Assembly (NCBI RefSeq): GCF_040187885.1
Contig: NZ_JBDPLH010000001.1
Location: 248,001-312,000, forward strand
Direction of reading: 5' to 3'
Length of the DNA: 64,000 nt
DNA from: Roseateles_E cavernae
GTDB lineage: Bacteria > Pseudomonadota > Gammaproteobacteria > Burkholderiales > Burkholderiaceae_C
The notes under the pieces were generated by a model that saw nothing but the letters and a program-made list of their open reading frames with translations, did not search any database and was not told the DNA's origin. A program made the position numbers and the translations under genes. Below, piece after piece: positions 8,826 through 18,080 of this stretch (the stretch's first letter is position 1; each line of letters begins with the position of its first letter).

Positions 8826-9734
8826 ATGAGCCTGGCCCTGATCTTCAGCGGCCAGGGGCATCAGCATGCCGGCATGCTGCCCTGGCTGGCGCCCGACGCG
8901 CTGACCCAGGCACTGTGCGAGCGCCTGGGCGTCGCCGACTGGCGCGCGGCGCTGGCCGACCCGGCCTGGGCACGCCGCAACCGCAACGCCCAGCTGCTGA
9001 TCACCGCAACGGCGCTGGCCGCCTGGCGGCAGCTGGCGGACGAGCTGCCCGAGCCGCTGGGCATCGCCGGCTACAGCGTCGGCGAGCTGGCGGCCTTCGG
9101 CGCCGCCGGCGTGCTGACTCCCACCGATGCCCTCGCGCTGGCCGCCCAGCGGGCCGAGCTGATGGATGAGGCCAGCCGTGCCACGCCCGGCGGGCTGATG
9201 GGCGTGACCGGCCTCGCGCGCGACGCCCTTTTGTCGCTGCTGCGCGATACACCGCTGGCCATCGCGATCTCGAATGGCGCGGACCGCGTGGTGCTGGGCG
9301 GACCGCAGCGCGCGCTCGATGACTTCGAGCCGCTGGCCGGTCGCCACGGCGCCCGCTGCACCCGGCTGGCGGTCGATGTAGCCTCGCACACCGCGGCGAT
9401 GCAGCCGGCCGCAGACGGCTTCGCCGAGCGGCTCGGCCTCGTGCGCTTCGAGGCGCCGCGCTGGCCGCTGTTCAGCAACACGGCACAGCGGATCTGGCGT
9501 GCCGATGCGGCGCGCGAGGCGCTGGCCCGGCAGATTGCCAGCACGGTGCATTGGGACGACTGCATGGACCAGCTGGCGATGCGCGCACCGCGCTGCGTGC
9601 TGGAAATCGGCGGCGGCCAGGCCCTCGCCTCACTATGGAACCAGCGGCATCCGGACATCCCGGCCCGCTGCGCCGACGAGTTCAGGACCCGGCAGGGCCT
9701 GAGCCGCTGGGTCGCGCAGTGCTGCAGCGCCTGA
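8826..9734 (+). CDS. mdcH: Malonyl-CoA:ACP transacylase of malonate decarboxylase
   Basis: 302 residues of the FabD-type acyltransferase fold. It primes the enzyme by malonyl transfer to the ACP. The motif FSGQGHQHAGML is at the N-terminus, the nucleophile elbow GYSVGELAAFGAAG places the catalytic serine at Ser84, and a likely catalytic His sits in DVASHTAAM. ATG follows the mdcB stop without a gap. It ends the ACDEGBH block; the next gene has its own upstream regulatory module. Confidence 0.93.
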   Translation: MSLALIFSGQGHQHAGMLPWLAPDALTQALCERLGVADWRAALADPAWARRNRNAQLLITATALAAWRQLADELPEPLGIAGYSVGELAAFGAAGVLTPTDALALAAQRAELMDEASRATPGGLMGVTGLARDALLSLLRDTPLAIAISNGADRVVLGGPQRALDDFEPLAGRHGARCTRLAVDVASHTAAMQPAADGFAERLGLVRFEAPRWPLFSNTAQRIWRADAAREALARQIASTVHWDDCMDQLAMRAPRCVLEIGGGQALASLWNQRHPDIPARCADEFRTRQGLSRWVAQCCSA

Positions 9735-9778
9735 GCCGGGCGCGCGCGTCTGCGGCTTTGCTCCCGACCTTTCCTGAA

Positions 9779-9834
9779 GCCGTAACGGTCCGTCGCCCGG
9801 CTTGATTGAAGCGGCCGGGCGCCCCCGATACCGT
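9779..9834 (+). promoter_or_regulatory. Putative permease promoter/operator, copy 2 of the mdc module
   Basis: Contains GCCGTAA (9779-9785), TTGATTGA (9802-9809) and TACCGT (9829-9834) in exactly the same register as 3560-3615. Sequence between the blocks is much less alike, so this looks like functional conservation, not a recent duplication of the whole segment. The permease start is 43 bases past the last block. It probably makes the permease a second MdcR-controlled transcription unit. Confidence 0.6.
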
Positions 9835-9876
9835 GCGATACCAAAGCGGCCCAGCCGCAGCCACAGGAGACAAACC

Positions 9877-11247
9877 ATGAACATCCACTGGATGTCGATT
9901 CTTCCGCTCGCGGCCATGTTCGTCATCGCCACCGTGCTGCCGATCAATATGGGGGTGCTGGCCTTTGTCGGCGCCTTTCTCGTCGGCACCTTGGTGGCGG
10001 GCATGAGTGCCAAGGCCATCATCGCCGGCTTCCCCGCCGACCTCTTTCTGACGCTGGCCGGCATCACCTATCTGTTCGCGATCGCGCAGAACAACGGCAC
10101 CATCGACTGGCTGGTCAGGATCGCGGTGCGCGCGGTGCGCGGCCGGATCGCGGCGATTCCGTGGATCATGTTCTTCATCGCGGCGGTGCTGACCTCGGTC
10201 GGCGCCGTCAGCCCGGCCGCGGTGGCCATCATCGCGCCGATTGCGCTGGGCTTCGCAGCCAAGCACGGCATCAACCCGCTGATGATGGGCTTGATGGTGA
10301 TCCATGGCGCGCAGGCGGGCGGCTTCTCGCCGATCAGCATCTACGGCGGCATCACCAACAAGATCGTCGCCCGCGCCGGCCTGCCGCTGAGCGAGCTGAC
10401 GACGATGCTGGCCAGCTTCGGCGTCAACTTCGTCGTCGCGCTGGGCCTGTTCGTGATGCTGGGCGGCATGAAGCTGATGCGCCGCCACGCCGACGGGCCC
10501 GACAGCGAGCTGGCGCCGATTCCCCCGGTGGCGCGGGCCCAAGGCGGCCCGCAGGTCTTCGGCGGCGCCGAGGCCGAGTCCTTCGGCGAGGGGCGCCGGG
10601 TCGCGAACAGCCGCTCCTCGATGCTTGGCCAGGTCAACACCCAGACCTTCCAGAGCACCAATGTCCATCAGCTCATCACCGCGCTGGGGCTGTTGTCGCT
10701 GGCCGTGCTGACCCTGGTCTACAAGCTCGACATCGGCTTTGTGTCGATCAGCATCGGCCTGGCGCTGAGCCTGCTGCAGCCGCGGCTGCAGAAGAGCGCG
10801 CTCGGCCAGGTCTCCTGGCCCGAGATCATGCTGATCGTCGGTGTCAGCACCTATATCGGCGTGATGGACAAGATGGGCACGATCTCCTACGTCGGCAACA
10901 GCGTGGCCCAGCTGACCTCGCCGCTGATGGCGGCCCTGCTGCTGTGCTTTGTCGGCGCGGTGATTTCGGCGTTCGCATCGTCGACCGCAGTGCTGGGTTC
11001 GCTGATACCGCTGGGCGTGCCCTTTTTGCAGGGCGACAACAGCGGCATGGCGATAGGCTTCATCGCCGCGATGGCGGTCTCGTCGACCATCGTCGATGTC
11101 AGCCCCTTCTCGACCAATGGGGCCCTGGTGCTGGCGAATGCCAAGGGCGTGGACCGGGAGCGCTTCTTCCGCACGCTGCTGCTCTATGGCGGCGCCGTCA
11201 CGGTGCTGGCGCCGGTGCTGGTGTGGCTGCTCTTCGTGGTGCTCTGA
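9877..11247 (+). CDS. MatC-type (SLC13-like) dicarboxylate/malonate permease
   Basis: 456 residues, very hydrophobic, with about ten to twelve predicted membrane segments and a central hydrophilic loop (about residues 200-260). The N-terminal half matches the dicarboxylate carrier MatC N-terminal family: NMGVLAFVGAFLVG, FPADLFLTLAGITYLFAIAQ, GAVSPAAVAIIAPIALGFA and GGFSPISIYG. The C-terminal half has the DVSPFSTNGAL signature. Location behind the mdc operon points to malonate uptake, replacing the MdcF or MadLM carriers used in other bacteria. A strong CAGGAGA ribosome site precedes the ATG. Confidence 0.85.
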   Translation: MNIHWMSILPLAAMFVIATVLPINMGVLAFVGAFLVGTLVAGMSAKAIIAGFPADLFLTLAGITYLFAIAQNNGTIDWLVRIAVRAVRGRIAAIPWIMFFIAAVLTSVGAVSPAAVAIIAPIALGFAAKHGINPLMMGLMVIHGAQAGGFSPISIYGGITNKIVARAGLPLSELTTMLASFGVNFVVALGLFVMLGGMKLMRRHADGPDSELAPIPPVARAQGGPQVFGGAEAESFGEGRRVANSRSSMLGQVNTQTFQSTNVHQLITALGLLSLAVLTLVYKLDIGFVSISIGLALSLLQPRLQKSALGQVSWPEIMLIVGVSTYIGVMDKMGTISYVGNSVAQLTSPLMAALLLCFVGAVISAFASSTAVLGSLIPLGVPFLQGDNSGMAIGFIAAMAVSSTIVDVSPFSTNGALVLANAKGVDRERFFRTLLLYGGAVTVLAPVLVWLLFVVL

Positions 11248-11419
11248 GGGAGGGTTTGAGCGGGCCGCCCATCCGTGATCTTGTGACGCTTCCACCACAA
11301 AGCGCGAAGACCCCATCCCCCGAGTCGCGGGACTTTCTGAGACTATTTGTGCGTGGTCGGTCTGAAAGTCGCTTGAAAGGGCTTAGTCTGGCCACAGCTA
11401 ACGGGCACAGGAGTACTTC

Positions 11420-11710
11420 ATGCACATGCTTTACAACTCCCCCAGCTTCATCGTCGTGCAGTTCGACGTGCCGGTCGCGGCCGGCCTGCGCGCTGCCGAT
11501 GAGATCGAGCCCGAGTTCCAGCTCAGCCGCGGCGGTTTCGAGATTGTCGACAAGTTCGCCCGCAAGGAGATCTTCATCGAGGGCGCGCTGGCCGAGCAGT
11601 TCCAGCAAGGGGTCGAGATCCTGATGGGGCAAGACCCGTCCGAAGAGGACCTCGATGACTTCATCGAGACCTATGCCAGCCTGGGCCACCAGCCGGTCGT
11701 GATGCATTAA
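11420..11710 (+). CDS. DUF3567 domain-containing protein
   Basis: 96 residues. Matches the small Burkholderiales DUF3567 family: an N-terminal LYNSPSFIVVQFDVP, a central GGFEIVDKFARKEIFIEGALAEQF and a C-terminal HQPVVMH are its hallmarks. Function unknown; probably cytoplasmic. An AGGAG site is placed before the ATG. It appears monocistronic, with a promoter-like TTGAAA at 11373-11378 about 40 bases upstream and a terminator directly after it. Confidence 0.85.
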   Translation: MHMLYNSPSFIVVQFDVPVAAGLRAADEIEPEFQLSRGGFEIVDKFARKEIFIEGALAEQFQQGVEILMGQDPSEEDLDDFIETYASLGHQPVVMH

Positions 11711-11722
11711 CTAATTCCTGCC

Positions 11723-11754
11723 AAGCGCCCGGCAATCGCCCGCCGGGCCTTGTT
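11723..11754 (+). terminator. Rho-independent terminator after the DUF3567 gene
   Basis: Stem GCCCGGC (11727-11733) with GCCGGGC (11742-11748), extended by AAG/CTT pairs around a bulged C, then a T-rich TTGTTCT tail. It lies 13 bases past the stop codon. Confidence 0.65.
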
Positions 11755-11822
11755 CTCGGCGCGGCTGTGCGCCAAGATGGGGCTCAACACGCCGACTGGC
11801 GTGGGTTGGTGAGGAGTACCCC

Positions 11823-14120
11823 ATGGTCAAGCGTCTGTCGGACACGCGCGTATTGCCCTCCCCCGGACTGGCCAAGGCCCCGGTGCTGGATCGCATGTGT
11901 TCGCAGTTCGTGCTGACCCTGACCGTCAAGCATGCCGGCCGCTTCAATCTGCGGCGCGACTTCAACGGCCTGCTGTCCTTCACCGGCCGCCACCTGGTCT
12001 GGCCGGTGCGCGTGCTGACCCGGCTGCGCGCCTATCTGACCAGGCGCTGCCAGGGCAATGAACTCTGGACCGGCCACGAGGCGCTCAGTGACGAGATGTT
12101 TCTGGAGCACCACGGCGTCTGGAACGGCCCCTTCGCCGAAGCCACGCTGTTCTTCTACCTCGACGAATACATCAAGGACGCGCCCAAGGACATGCTGGCC
12201 CTGCTGGCCACCACCTGCGAGCTGCTGGACCGGCAGCTGAAGCAGGAGTCGACCCTGGTCGAGAAGAACATCGCCGCTTTAGGCAATCTGCTACAACTCA
12301 ATCCGGCCGAGCGCGCCATCCTGCTCTACGGCACCCTGGCCCGCTACCAGCGCGAGCTGCGCGGCGCGCTGGTCGAGTTCAAGGTCAACACCGCGCAAGA
12401 AGCCTTCGCGGCGATTGCGGCGGTGGCCGATGTCAACGCCCAGGAGGTGGCCGAGGCCTTGCGCGCCGGCTCGCGGCTGGAACGCATCGGCATGGTCGAG
12501 AACCTGATCTCGGAGCACAACATCACCGATCTGGCCGATCTGATGAAGGTCAGCGACCAGCTGCCGCCGGTGCTGATGCGCGAGTACCCGGCCCCCGGCG
12601 ATCTGATGGCGGTGTTCACCCGCCCGGCCACCAAGAGCGAGCTGACGCCGAGCGACTTCCAGTTCGTCGCCGAGGATCTGGGCGTGCTGGGCACGCTGCT
12701 GCGCCAGGCGGTCGCGCGCCAGCAGGCCGGCGTCAATGTCTTGCTCTACGGCCCGCCGGGCACCGGCAAGACCGAGTTGGCCAAGGTCGCGGCGCAGGCC
12801 GCCGGCCTCGATCTGTATGAGGTCGAGTATGCCGACCGCGACGGCAACTCGCTGTCCGGCCGCGACCGCTACCGCTCCTTGCAGATCAGCCAGCAGTTCC
12901 TGAAGGCCAGCCAGAACGTGGCCCTGCTGTTCGACGAGGTCGAGGACGTGTTCCCGCCGCTGTCCACCGACACGGTGCAGCTGATGGCCCGGCTCGATGC
13001 CGCGCTCGATGCGCCGGCCTCGGGCTCGGTGTCGGGCAAGGCCTGGGTCAACCAGATCCTCGAGACCAATCCGGTACCGGTGATCTGGGTGACCAACCGC
13101 ATCGAGCAGATCGACCCGGCCTTCAGGCGCCGCTTCCAGTACCACCTCGAACTGAAATCGCCGCCGCCCGGCGCCCGCCTGGGCCTGGTGCAGCGGGCGC
13201 TGTCCGATGTCGCGGTCAGCGCCGAGTTCGCGGCCCGACTGGCCGAGCGGCGCGGCCTGACCCCGGCGCAGATCCGCACCGCAGTGCGCTTCGCGCAGCT
13301 GGCCGGCGCAGCGAACGAGGCCGAAGGCCTGATCGCGCGCCAGTTGCAGAACGCCGACAAGGCGCTGGGCCACCAGTCGCGTGAGCGGGGTCCGCGCGAG
13401 GTCGTGACCCGCTATGCGCTGGACCTGCTGAATGTCGAATCGCGCTTCGAGATCCCGCGCATCGTCGAGGCCTTGCAGCGGCGCGGCCGTGGCAATCTGT
13501 GCTTCTACGGCCCGCCCGGCAGCGGCAAGACCGCGCTGGCCGAGCACATCGCCCAGGCCTTGGGCCGGCCGCTGATGGTGCGCCTGGCCAGCGATCTGGC
13601 CAGCAAATTCGTCGGCGAGACCGAGCAGAACATGGCCCGCATGTTCGAGGCCGCAACGCAGGAAGACGCGGTGCTGCTGCTCGACGAGGCCGACAGCTTT
13701 CTGCGCAGCCGGCGCATGGCCGAGCGCAATTACGAGGTCAGCGAGGTCAACGAGATGCTGGCCGGCATGGAGCGCTTCGCCGGCATCTTCATCTGCACGA
13801 CCAATCTGTTCGAGGAGCTCGATGAGGCCGCGCTGCGCCGCTTCGCCTTCAAGATCCGCTTCAAGGCCCTGCGCGCCGAGCAGCGCGAGACCATGTTCGC
13901 GCATGAAGCGGGTTTGGCCGGCGTGGCCGAACTCGACACCGAGCAGCGCGAGCGCCTCGCCGCGCTGGACCAGCTGACCCCGGGCGATTTCGCCGCGGTG
14001 CGCCAGCAGGTCGAGATCCTCGGCGAAGCCTTCACGCCCGATGAGTTCCTGTCACAGCTGGAAGGCGAGCACCGGGTCAAGCCGGAGGTCAGGCAGCGGC
14101 GCGGGATCGGGTTCCGCTAG
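11823..14120 (+). CDS. Tandem AAA ATPase
   Basis: 765 residues with two AAA modules after a roughly 270-residue helical N-terminal region that I cannot assign. Module 1: Walker A GPPGTGKTE at 310, Walker B LLFDEVED with Asp371, sensor Asn in IWVTNR, and arginines FRRRFQ. Module 2: Walker A GPPGSGKTA at 563, a Cdc48/FtsH-like SKFVGETEQNMARMFEAA, Walker B LLLDEADSF with Asp621, and ALRRFAFKI. Both sites look catalytically intact, so this may be a double-ring unfoldase or remodelling enzyme. No protease or partner gene lies next to it. Its stop shares a CTAG tetranucleotide with the stop of the convergent DUF899 gene. Confidence 0.85.
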   Translation: MVKRLSDTRVLPSPGLAKAPVLDRMCSQFVLTLTVKHAGRFNLRRDFNGLLSFTGRHLVWPVRVLTRLRAYLTRRCQGNELWTGHEALSDEMFLEHHGVWNGPFAEATLFFYLDEYIKDAPKDMLALLATTCELLDRQLKQESTLVEKNIAALGNLLQLNPAERAILLYGTLARYQRELRGALVEFKVNTAQEAFAAIAAVADVNAQEVAEALRAGSRLERIGMVENLISEHNITDLADLMKVSDQLPPVLMREYPAPGDLMAVFTRPATKSELTPSDFQFVAEDLGVLGTLLRQAVARQQAGVNVLLYGPPGTGKTELAKVAAQAAGLDLYEVEYADRDGNSLSGRDRYRSLQISQQFLKASQNVALLFDEVEDVFPPLSTDTVQLMARLDAALDAPASGSVSGKAWVNQILETNPVPVIWVTNRIEQIDPAFRRRFQYHLELKSPPPGARLGLVQRALSDVAVSAEFAARLAERRGLTPAQIRTAVRFAQLAGAANEAEGLIARQLQNADKALGHQSRERGPREVVTRYALDLLNVESRFEIPRIVEALQRRGRGNLCFYGPPGSGKTALAEHIAQALGRPLMVRLASDLASKFVGETEQNMARMFEAATQEDAVLLLDEADSFLRSRRMAERNYEVSEVNEMLAGMERFAGIFICTTNLFEELDEAALRRFAFKIRFKALRAEQRETMFAHEAGLAGVAELDTEQRERLAALDQLTPGDFAAVRQQVEILGEAFTPDEFLSQLEGEHRVKPEVRQRRGIGFR

Positions 14121-14905
14121 CCTGCCGCGCCGCAGCAGGTACCGGCCACCGACCGGGGCTGCTGCGCCAGCGGGTCCGGCTCGTAGCGGTCGTGGTGGCG
14201 CAGCCATTCCATGCCGTAGCTGAGCCCGTCTTCGCCGCGACCCAGCGGGGTCAGGTCGAGCAATTGGTAGGTACCCATCATCACCTCGACGCCACGGCCG
14301 TAGCGCGAGTAGGTATGGAAGACATCGCCGACATCGTCCATATAGAACAGGCTGATGCCGGGCGCCTCCTCGTGCGGGAAGGGCTGCAGCGTGTAGTTGT
14401 AGGGGACCGCGCCGGCGGCCTGCTGCTGCGGGGTGAAGCTGACGCCGAAGTCTTGGTTGAAATCGCTGCCCTGCGAGGATACCCACATGAACTGCCAGGC
14501 CATGCGCCGGCGAAAGCGCTCGATCTCGGCCAGCGATGCGCGCGAGACGACCAGCAGGCTGACATCGCGCTGGGCCAGGTGCGCGCTCATGCCGTCGTGG
14601 TGGTCGGCCATGAAGGAGCAGCTCTTGCAGCCCTGCTCCCAGCCGGGGGCGAACATGAAGTGCTGCACCAGCAGCTGGCGACGGCCCTGGAACAGCTCGG
14701 CGAGCGTGCGCCGGCCCCGGTCGGGTGTGTCGAAGCGGTAGTCCTTGTCCACCCTGACCCAGGGCAGCGCGCGGCGCTCGCGGGCCAGCTGGTCCTGCAG
14801 GCGGGTCAGCTCCTTCTCGCGGGCCAGCAGCTTGAGACGCTCGGCCAGCCAGCGCTCGCGGGATACGACGGGATGGGTGCCGGTATCGGCCATCACAGTG
14901 CTCAT
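14117..14905 (-). CDS. DUF899 (thioredoxin-like) family protein
   Basis: 262 residues. DUF899 hallmarks are visible: SRERWLAERLKLLAREKELTRL at the N-terminus, LPWVRVDKDYRF, LFQGRRQLLVQHFMF, the thioredoxin-like GCKSCSFMADH with a CxxC pair, and GTYQLLDLTPLGR. The activity is not established; a thioredoxin fold with CxxC suggests redox chemistry. AAGGAG precedes the ATG. It lies 28 bases after the beta-propeller gene and shares direction with it and with the regulator upstream, so the three may form one unit. Confidence 0.85.
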   Translation of the reverse strand: MSTVMADTGTHPVVSRERWLAERLKLLAREKELTRLQDQLARERRALPWVRVDKDYRFDTPDRGRRTLAELFQGRRQLLVQHFMFAPGWEQGCKSCSFMADHHDGMSAHLAQRDVSLLVVSRASLAEIERFRRRMAWQFMWVSSQGSDFNQDFGVSFTPQQQAAGAVPYNYTLQPFPHEEAPGISLFYMDDVGDVFHTYSRYGRGVEVMMGTYQLLDLTPLGRGEDGLSYGMEWLRHHDRYEPDPLAQQPRSVAGTCCGAAG

Positions 14906-14933
14906 GGGATGCTCCTTGCTGCGAAGAAATGGA

Positions 14934-15599
14934 TCAGGACCGAGCGGGCTTGGGGCGGCGCACCGCGCGCACCTTGCCGCTCTCGCCGCCGCCGGCGTAG
15001 AAAAGCTCGGCTCCGTCGGATTCGAGTCCGCTGACGCCGGTGCCCTGCGGCATCTGCAGGCGCTCCAGCACCGTGCCGCTGGCCGCGTCGATGCGGCGGA
15101 TCTCGCTCTCCTCGCCCTCCCAGACGCCGTGCCACAGCTCGCCGTCGACCCAGCTCACACCGGTGACAAAGCGGTCGGACTCGATAGTGCGCAGCAGCGC
15201 GCCGGTCTCGGGGTTGATCTGATGGATCTTGCGGTCGCGGTACTGCCCCACCCACAGACTGCCCTCGGCCCAGGCCAGGCCTGAGTCGCCGCCCTGGCCG
15301 GGCGCCGGGATCGAGGCCAGCACCCGGCCGCTGGCGGGATCGATCTTGTCGATGCGCGACTCGGCGATCTGATAGAGATGGGTGCCGTCGAAGGCGGTGC
15401 CGGCATCGCAGGGGCAGTCCAGGCGGCGCACGGAGTCGCCGCTGGCGGGGTCGAAGGCCAGCAGCGCCGCGCCGGTGGCGGCCCAGACGTGCTGGCCGTC
15501 GTGGGTGACGCCGGCGATCTTGTCGGCACCGGCAAACGGGCCGTACTCGCGCACGATCTCGGCGGCCTGCATGCGGGCTTCACGGGTCTTGAGGGTCAT
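14934..15599 (-). CDS. YncE/SMP-30-like beta-propeller protein
   Basis: 221 residues made of repeated blade-like units: WAATGAALLAFDPASGDSV, DGTHLYQIAESRIDKIDP, WVGQYRDRKIHQINPETG, and DGELWHGVWEGEESEIRRID. This is the pattern of six-bladed propellers related to PQQ-like or glutaminyl cyclotransferase folds. No signal peptide is seen, so it is probably cytoplasmic. I use the ATG at 15599, which has AGGAGAG before it, although the frame stays open much further upstream. Probable partner of the DUF899 gene. A role in sensing or binding a small molecule is inference only. Confidence 0.72.
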   Translation of the reverse strand: MTLKTREARMQAAEIVREYGPFAGADKIAGVTHDGQHVWAATGAALLAFDPASGDSVRRLDCPCDAGTAFDGTHLYQIAESRIDKIDPASGRVLASIPAPGQGGDSGLAWAEGSLWVGQYRDRKIHQINPETGALLRTIESDRFVTGVSWVDGELWHGVWEGEESEIRRIDAASGTVLERLQMPQGTGVSGLESDGAELFYAGGGESGKVRAVRRPKPARS

Positions 15600-15645
15600 G
15601 GGGCTCTCCTGATGGCGCGCTGGGATTCGGCGCCTGGCAGCCACT

Positions 15646-16881
15646 CTATGCAATCGGCAGCGCGGCAGGGAGTAACAAGATCGTCGTGAATCCGGCCAGC
15701 GACGGCGCCAGCCAGCGCTGCGCCCGCGCCCGCCCGATGGCGCGCACCCGGCTCTGCGCCTGAAGCTCGGCCAGCGCCCGCTGCACCGTGCGCTGGCTGG
15801 CGTCCAGCGCCAGCGCCAGCGCCGAGGTCGACCAGGCCGCGCCATCGGCCAGCAGGGCCAGCAGCGCGGCCTGCTCGCCGACGATCGGCGGCTCCAGCAG
15901 CACCAGCGCGCGGCCGTCGCTGGGCTTGAGCGCATAGCCGCGCGCCGTGGCGTCGATGCCGGCCAGCGGCGCGAGCAGCCCGCGCAGCCGGCCGATCTCG
16001 ACCCGCAGCCGGGCCCGGTGCGTGTCGTCGGGATCGCGGCTGCGAAACACCGTCTCGATCAAGCCCTCGCGATCGACATCGCCCGGCCAGGCCGCTGCCA
16101 GCGCCCGCGCCAGTGCGAACAACACCGGCCGGCGCGCCAGCGGCCGCCACAAGGCGCCTTCGGCTGAGGCCAGCTGCAGGCCCCGGCGGCAGGCATCCAC
16201 CACCAGCACCGGCGAGCTCAGCAGCGCCTCGACCTCGGCCAGGCGCAGCATCCGCGGCGCGGTACCCGCCGACAAGCACCGGGCCGCAGGCCTGTGCAGC
16301 GCGGCCCTGGCCTCGGCCACCTCGGCCTGCAGCGCCGGCACCCGCGCCTGCTCGGCCGCAGCCTGCGCACGATCGAGGGCCGCCTCGGCCGCGCCGGTGC
16401 GCAGCCGGCGCAGCGCCAGCTCCGCTTCGCTGAGCGCGGCCACCGCCGCCAGCGCCGGCGGCAGGCCGCGCGCATCGAGTGGCGCCAGGGCCTGGTCCGC
16501 CGCATCGAGACGCCCCAGCAGCAGCAGCCGGCGCACCCCGATCAGGCGCGCATGCAGCGCGTTGGCGCGGTCCCCATGGGCCTCGAGCGTCAGCACCGCC
16601 TGCGTCAGCAGGTGCGGCGAGCCACCGAGCTCGCGCATCGCCAGCGCGACCTCGGCCTGCGCGACGCGGCAGCGCGCCCGCGCCAGCACCTCATGGCTGC
16701 CAAAGCCGCGGGCCGCACGGCCCAGCAGCTCGCGCGCGCGCAGGTGCTCGCCGAGCTGGGCCATTGCGATGCCGCGCAGCGCCAGCGCCGGCGGATCCTC
16801 GCGCAAGGCCACGCGCTTGAGCGCGCCGAGCGGGTCACCGGCGGCGAGCGCCCGCGCGGAAGCGGCGATCAGCGAGTCCAT
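15646..16881 (-). CDS. Winged-helix transcriptional regulator with TPR-like N-terminal region
   Basis: 411 residues. Residues about 1-210 are alanine/leucine-rich helical repeats resembling TPRs. About 250-320 is an OmpR/SARP-like winged helix with a FRSRDPDDTHRARLRVEIGRLR recognition segment (position landmarks only). The C-terminal 60 residues hold a second helix-turn-helix with STSALALALDASQRTVQRALAEL. The architecture suggests a ligand- or protein-sensing activator. It sits 46 bases upstream of the propeller and DUF899 genes in the same direction and is the obvious candidate to control them. Confidence 0.7.
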   Translation of the reverse strand: MDSLIAASARALAAGDPLGALKRVALREDPPALALRGIAMAQLGEHLRARELLGRAARGFGSHEVLARARCRVAQAEVALAMRELGGSPHLLTQAVLTLEAHGDRANALHARLIGVRRLLLLGRLDAADQALAPLDARGLPPALAAVAALSEAELALRRLRTGAAEAALDRAQAAAEQARVPALQAEVAEARAALHRPAARCLSAGTAPRMLRLAEVEALLSSPVLVVDACRRGLQLASAEGALWRPLARRPVLFALARALAAAWPGDVDREGLIETVFRSRDPDDTHRARLRVEIGRLRGLLAPLAGIDATARGYALKPSDGRALVLLEPPIVGEQAALLALLADGAAWSTSALALALDASQRTVQRALAELQAQSRVRAIGRARAQRWLAPSLAGFTTILLLPAALPIA

Positions 16882-16928
16882 CGATGCAGCCTAGGGGCGT
16901 GCGGGACGTCCAGCCAGCGCTGCCGCGC

Positions 16929-17867
16929 TCAAGCGCGCCGCAAATAGTCGATCGCCGCCGTGATCGTCACCGCCTGTGCCTCATTGCACTGGGCCGCGCT
17001 GGCCAGCGGGCTGTCCGGGTAGACCTCGGTGGTGCTGACGAAGCGCGCGCCGGTGATGCCACCGCACAGCCCCAGCGATCGCTTGGCATAGTTGATCACG
17101 CCCGGCTGCTGCAGCGGCTCGCCGATGATGCAACCCTGTTCGTCGGCCTCGGCGATGTGCGTGACTTGGCGCACGGCCTCGATCAGCGCACGCTGGAACT
17201 CGGGCACCGGCCGCTCGACATCGCCGACCAGGTAGAAGCCATCGGGGATCGCATGCCAGTCGAAGTCCTTGCCGTCGCGCGCGGCCTTGGCGGGGCCGAA
17301 ATCGCTGTTGTCGCTGTCGGTGGTCTCGTGCAGGTCGATGTGCAGATCGACGCGGCTGCAGGTGGCCGCGATGCAGGCCATCGCCAGCGCCGACTCGGCG
17401 GCCGGGCTGTCCGGCTTGAACTGCCGGTTCGGGTCCAGCGCGTCGGGGTTCCAACGATTGATGGTCTCGTAGCCCCAGGGGCTGATGCAGGGCAGGACCA
17501 ACAGATTGACGGCCTCGGCATGGCGGCCGAACTCGTGCTTCAGCCACTGCAGGCAACCCTGCACGCCGCTGGTCTCGTAGCCATGGACCCCGCCGGTGAC
17601 CAGCACCACCGGGCGATCCGCATGCCAGGCGCGGCTGCGCAGCGCATAGAGCGGGTAGCCGCCCAGCCCCAGGCGGGCATAGTCGAGCGAACCGTACTGG
17701 AACAGCTCGGCCTGCGCCGGCAAGCCGGCCTTCAGCGGCTCGACCACCTCCGCGGCATAGCTGCGCTGCAGCCGCTGGCGGGCCAGCCAGGCAGCCTTCT
17801 CGGCAGCGCCCCAGGGCGTGCCCGGCGTGCCGATCGGATAGGGCGGGGTCAAGGGTGGTGTGCTCAC
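16929..17867 (-). CDS. M14 family zinc carboxypeptidase
   Basis: 312 residues. The M14 zinc ligands are visible: His and Glu in GGVHGYETSG, and a later His in HIDLHETTDSD. A Glu in STTEVYPDSP could serve as catalytic base. Family members hydrolyse C-terminal or amide-linked residues of peptides. No signal peptide, so cytoplasmic. The start is a GTG at 17867; the site upstream has no strong Shine-Dalgarno. Neighbours give no clue to the substrate. Confidence 0.83.
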   Translation of the reverse strand: MSTPPLTPPYPIGTPGTPWGAAEKAAWLARQRLQRSYAAEVVEPLKAGLPAQAELFQYGSLDYARLGLGGYPLYALRSRAWHADRPVVLVTGGVHGYETSGVQGCLQWLKHEFGRHAEAVNLLVLPCISPWGYETINRWNPDALDPNRQFKPDSPAAESALAMACIAATCSRVDLHIDLHETTDSDNSDFGPAKAARDGKDFDWHAIPDGFYLVGDVERPVPEFQRALIEAVRQVTHIAEADEQGCIIGEPLQQPGVINYAKRSLGLCGGITGARFVSTTEVYPDSPLASAAQCNEAQAVTITAAIDYLRRA

Positions 17868-18080
17868 AGAGGTTGTCCGTGCTGGGGTGGAGCTGCGGAC
17901 GATACACCGGGAGGCGGGAGCTCACACCTCGGGGAAACGGTTCGAAATGCGAGGACCACGAAACGCTGTCAGCCGCGAAGGGTCAATCGAAGGACTACTA
18001 CCGACGTTCCTCTAGAACATCCACAAGGAGATGCCTCGATAACGATATCGCCGATGGGTCGTGGGCTGCCTCACGCCCCC

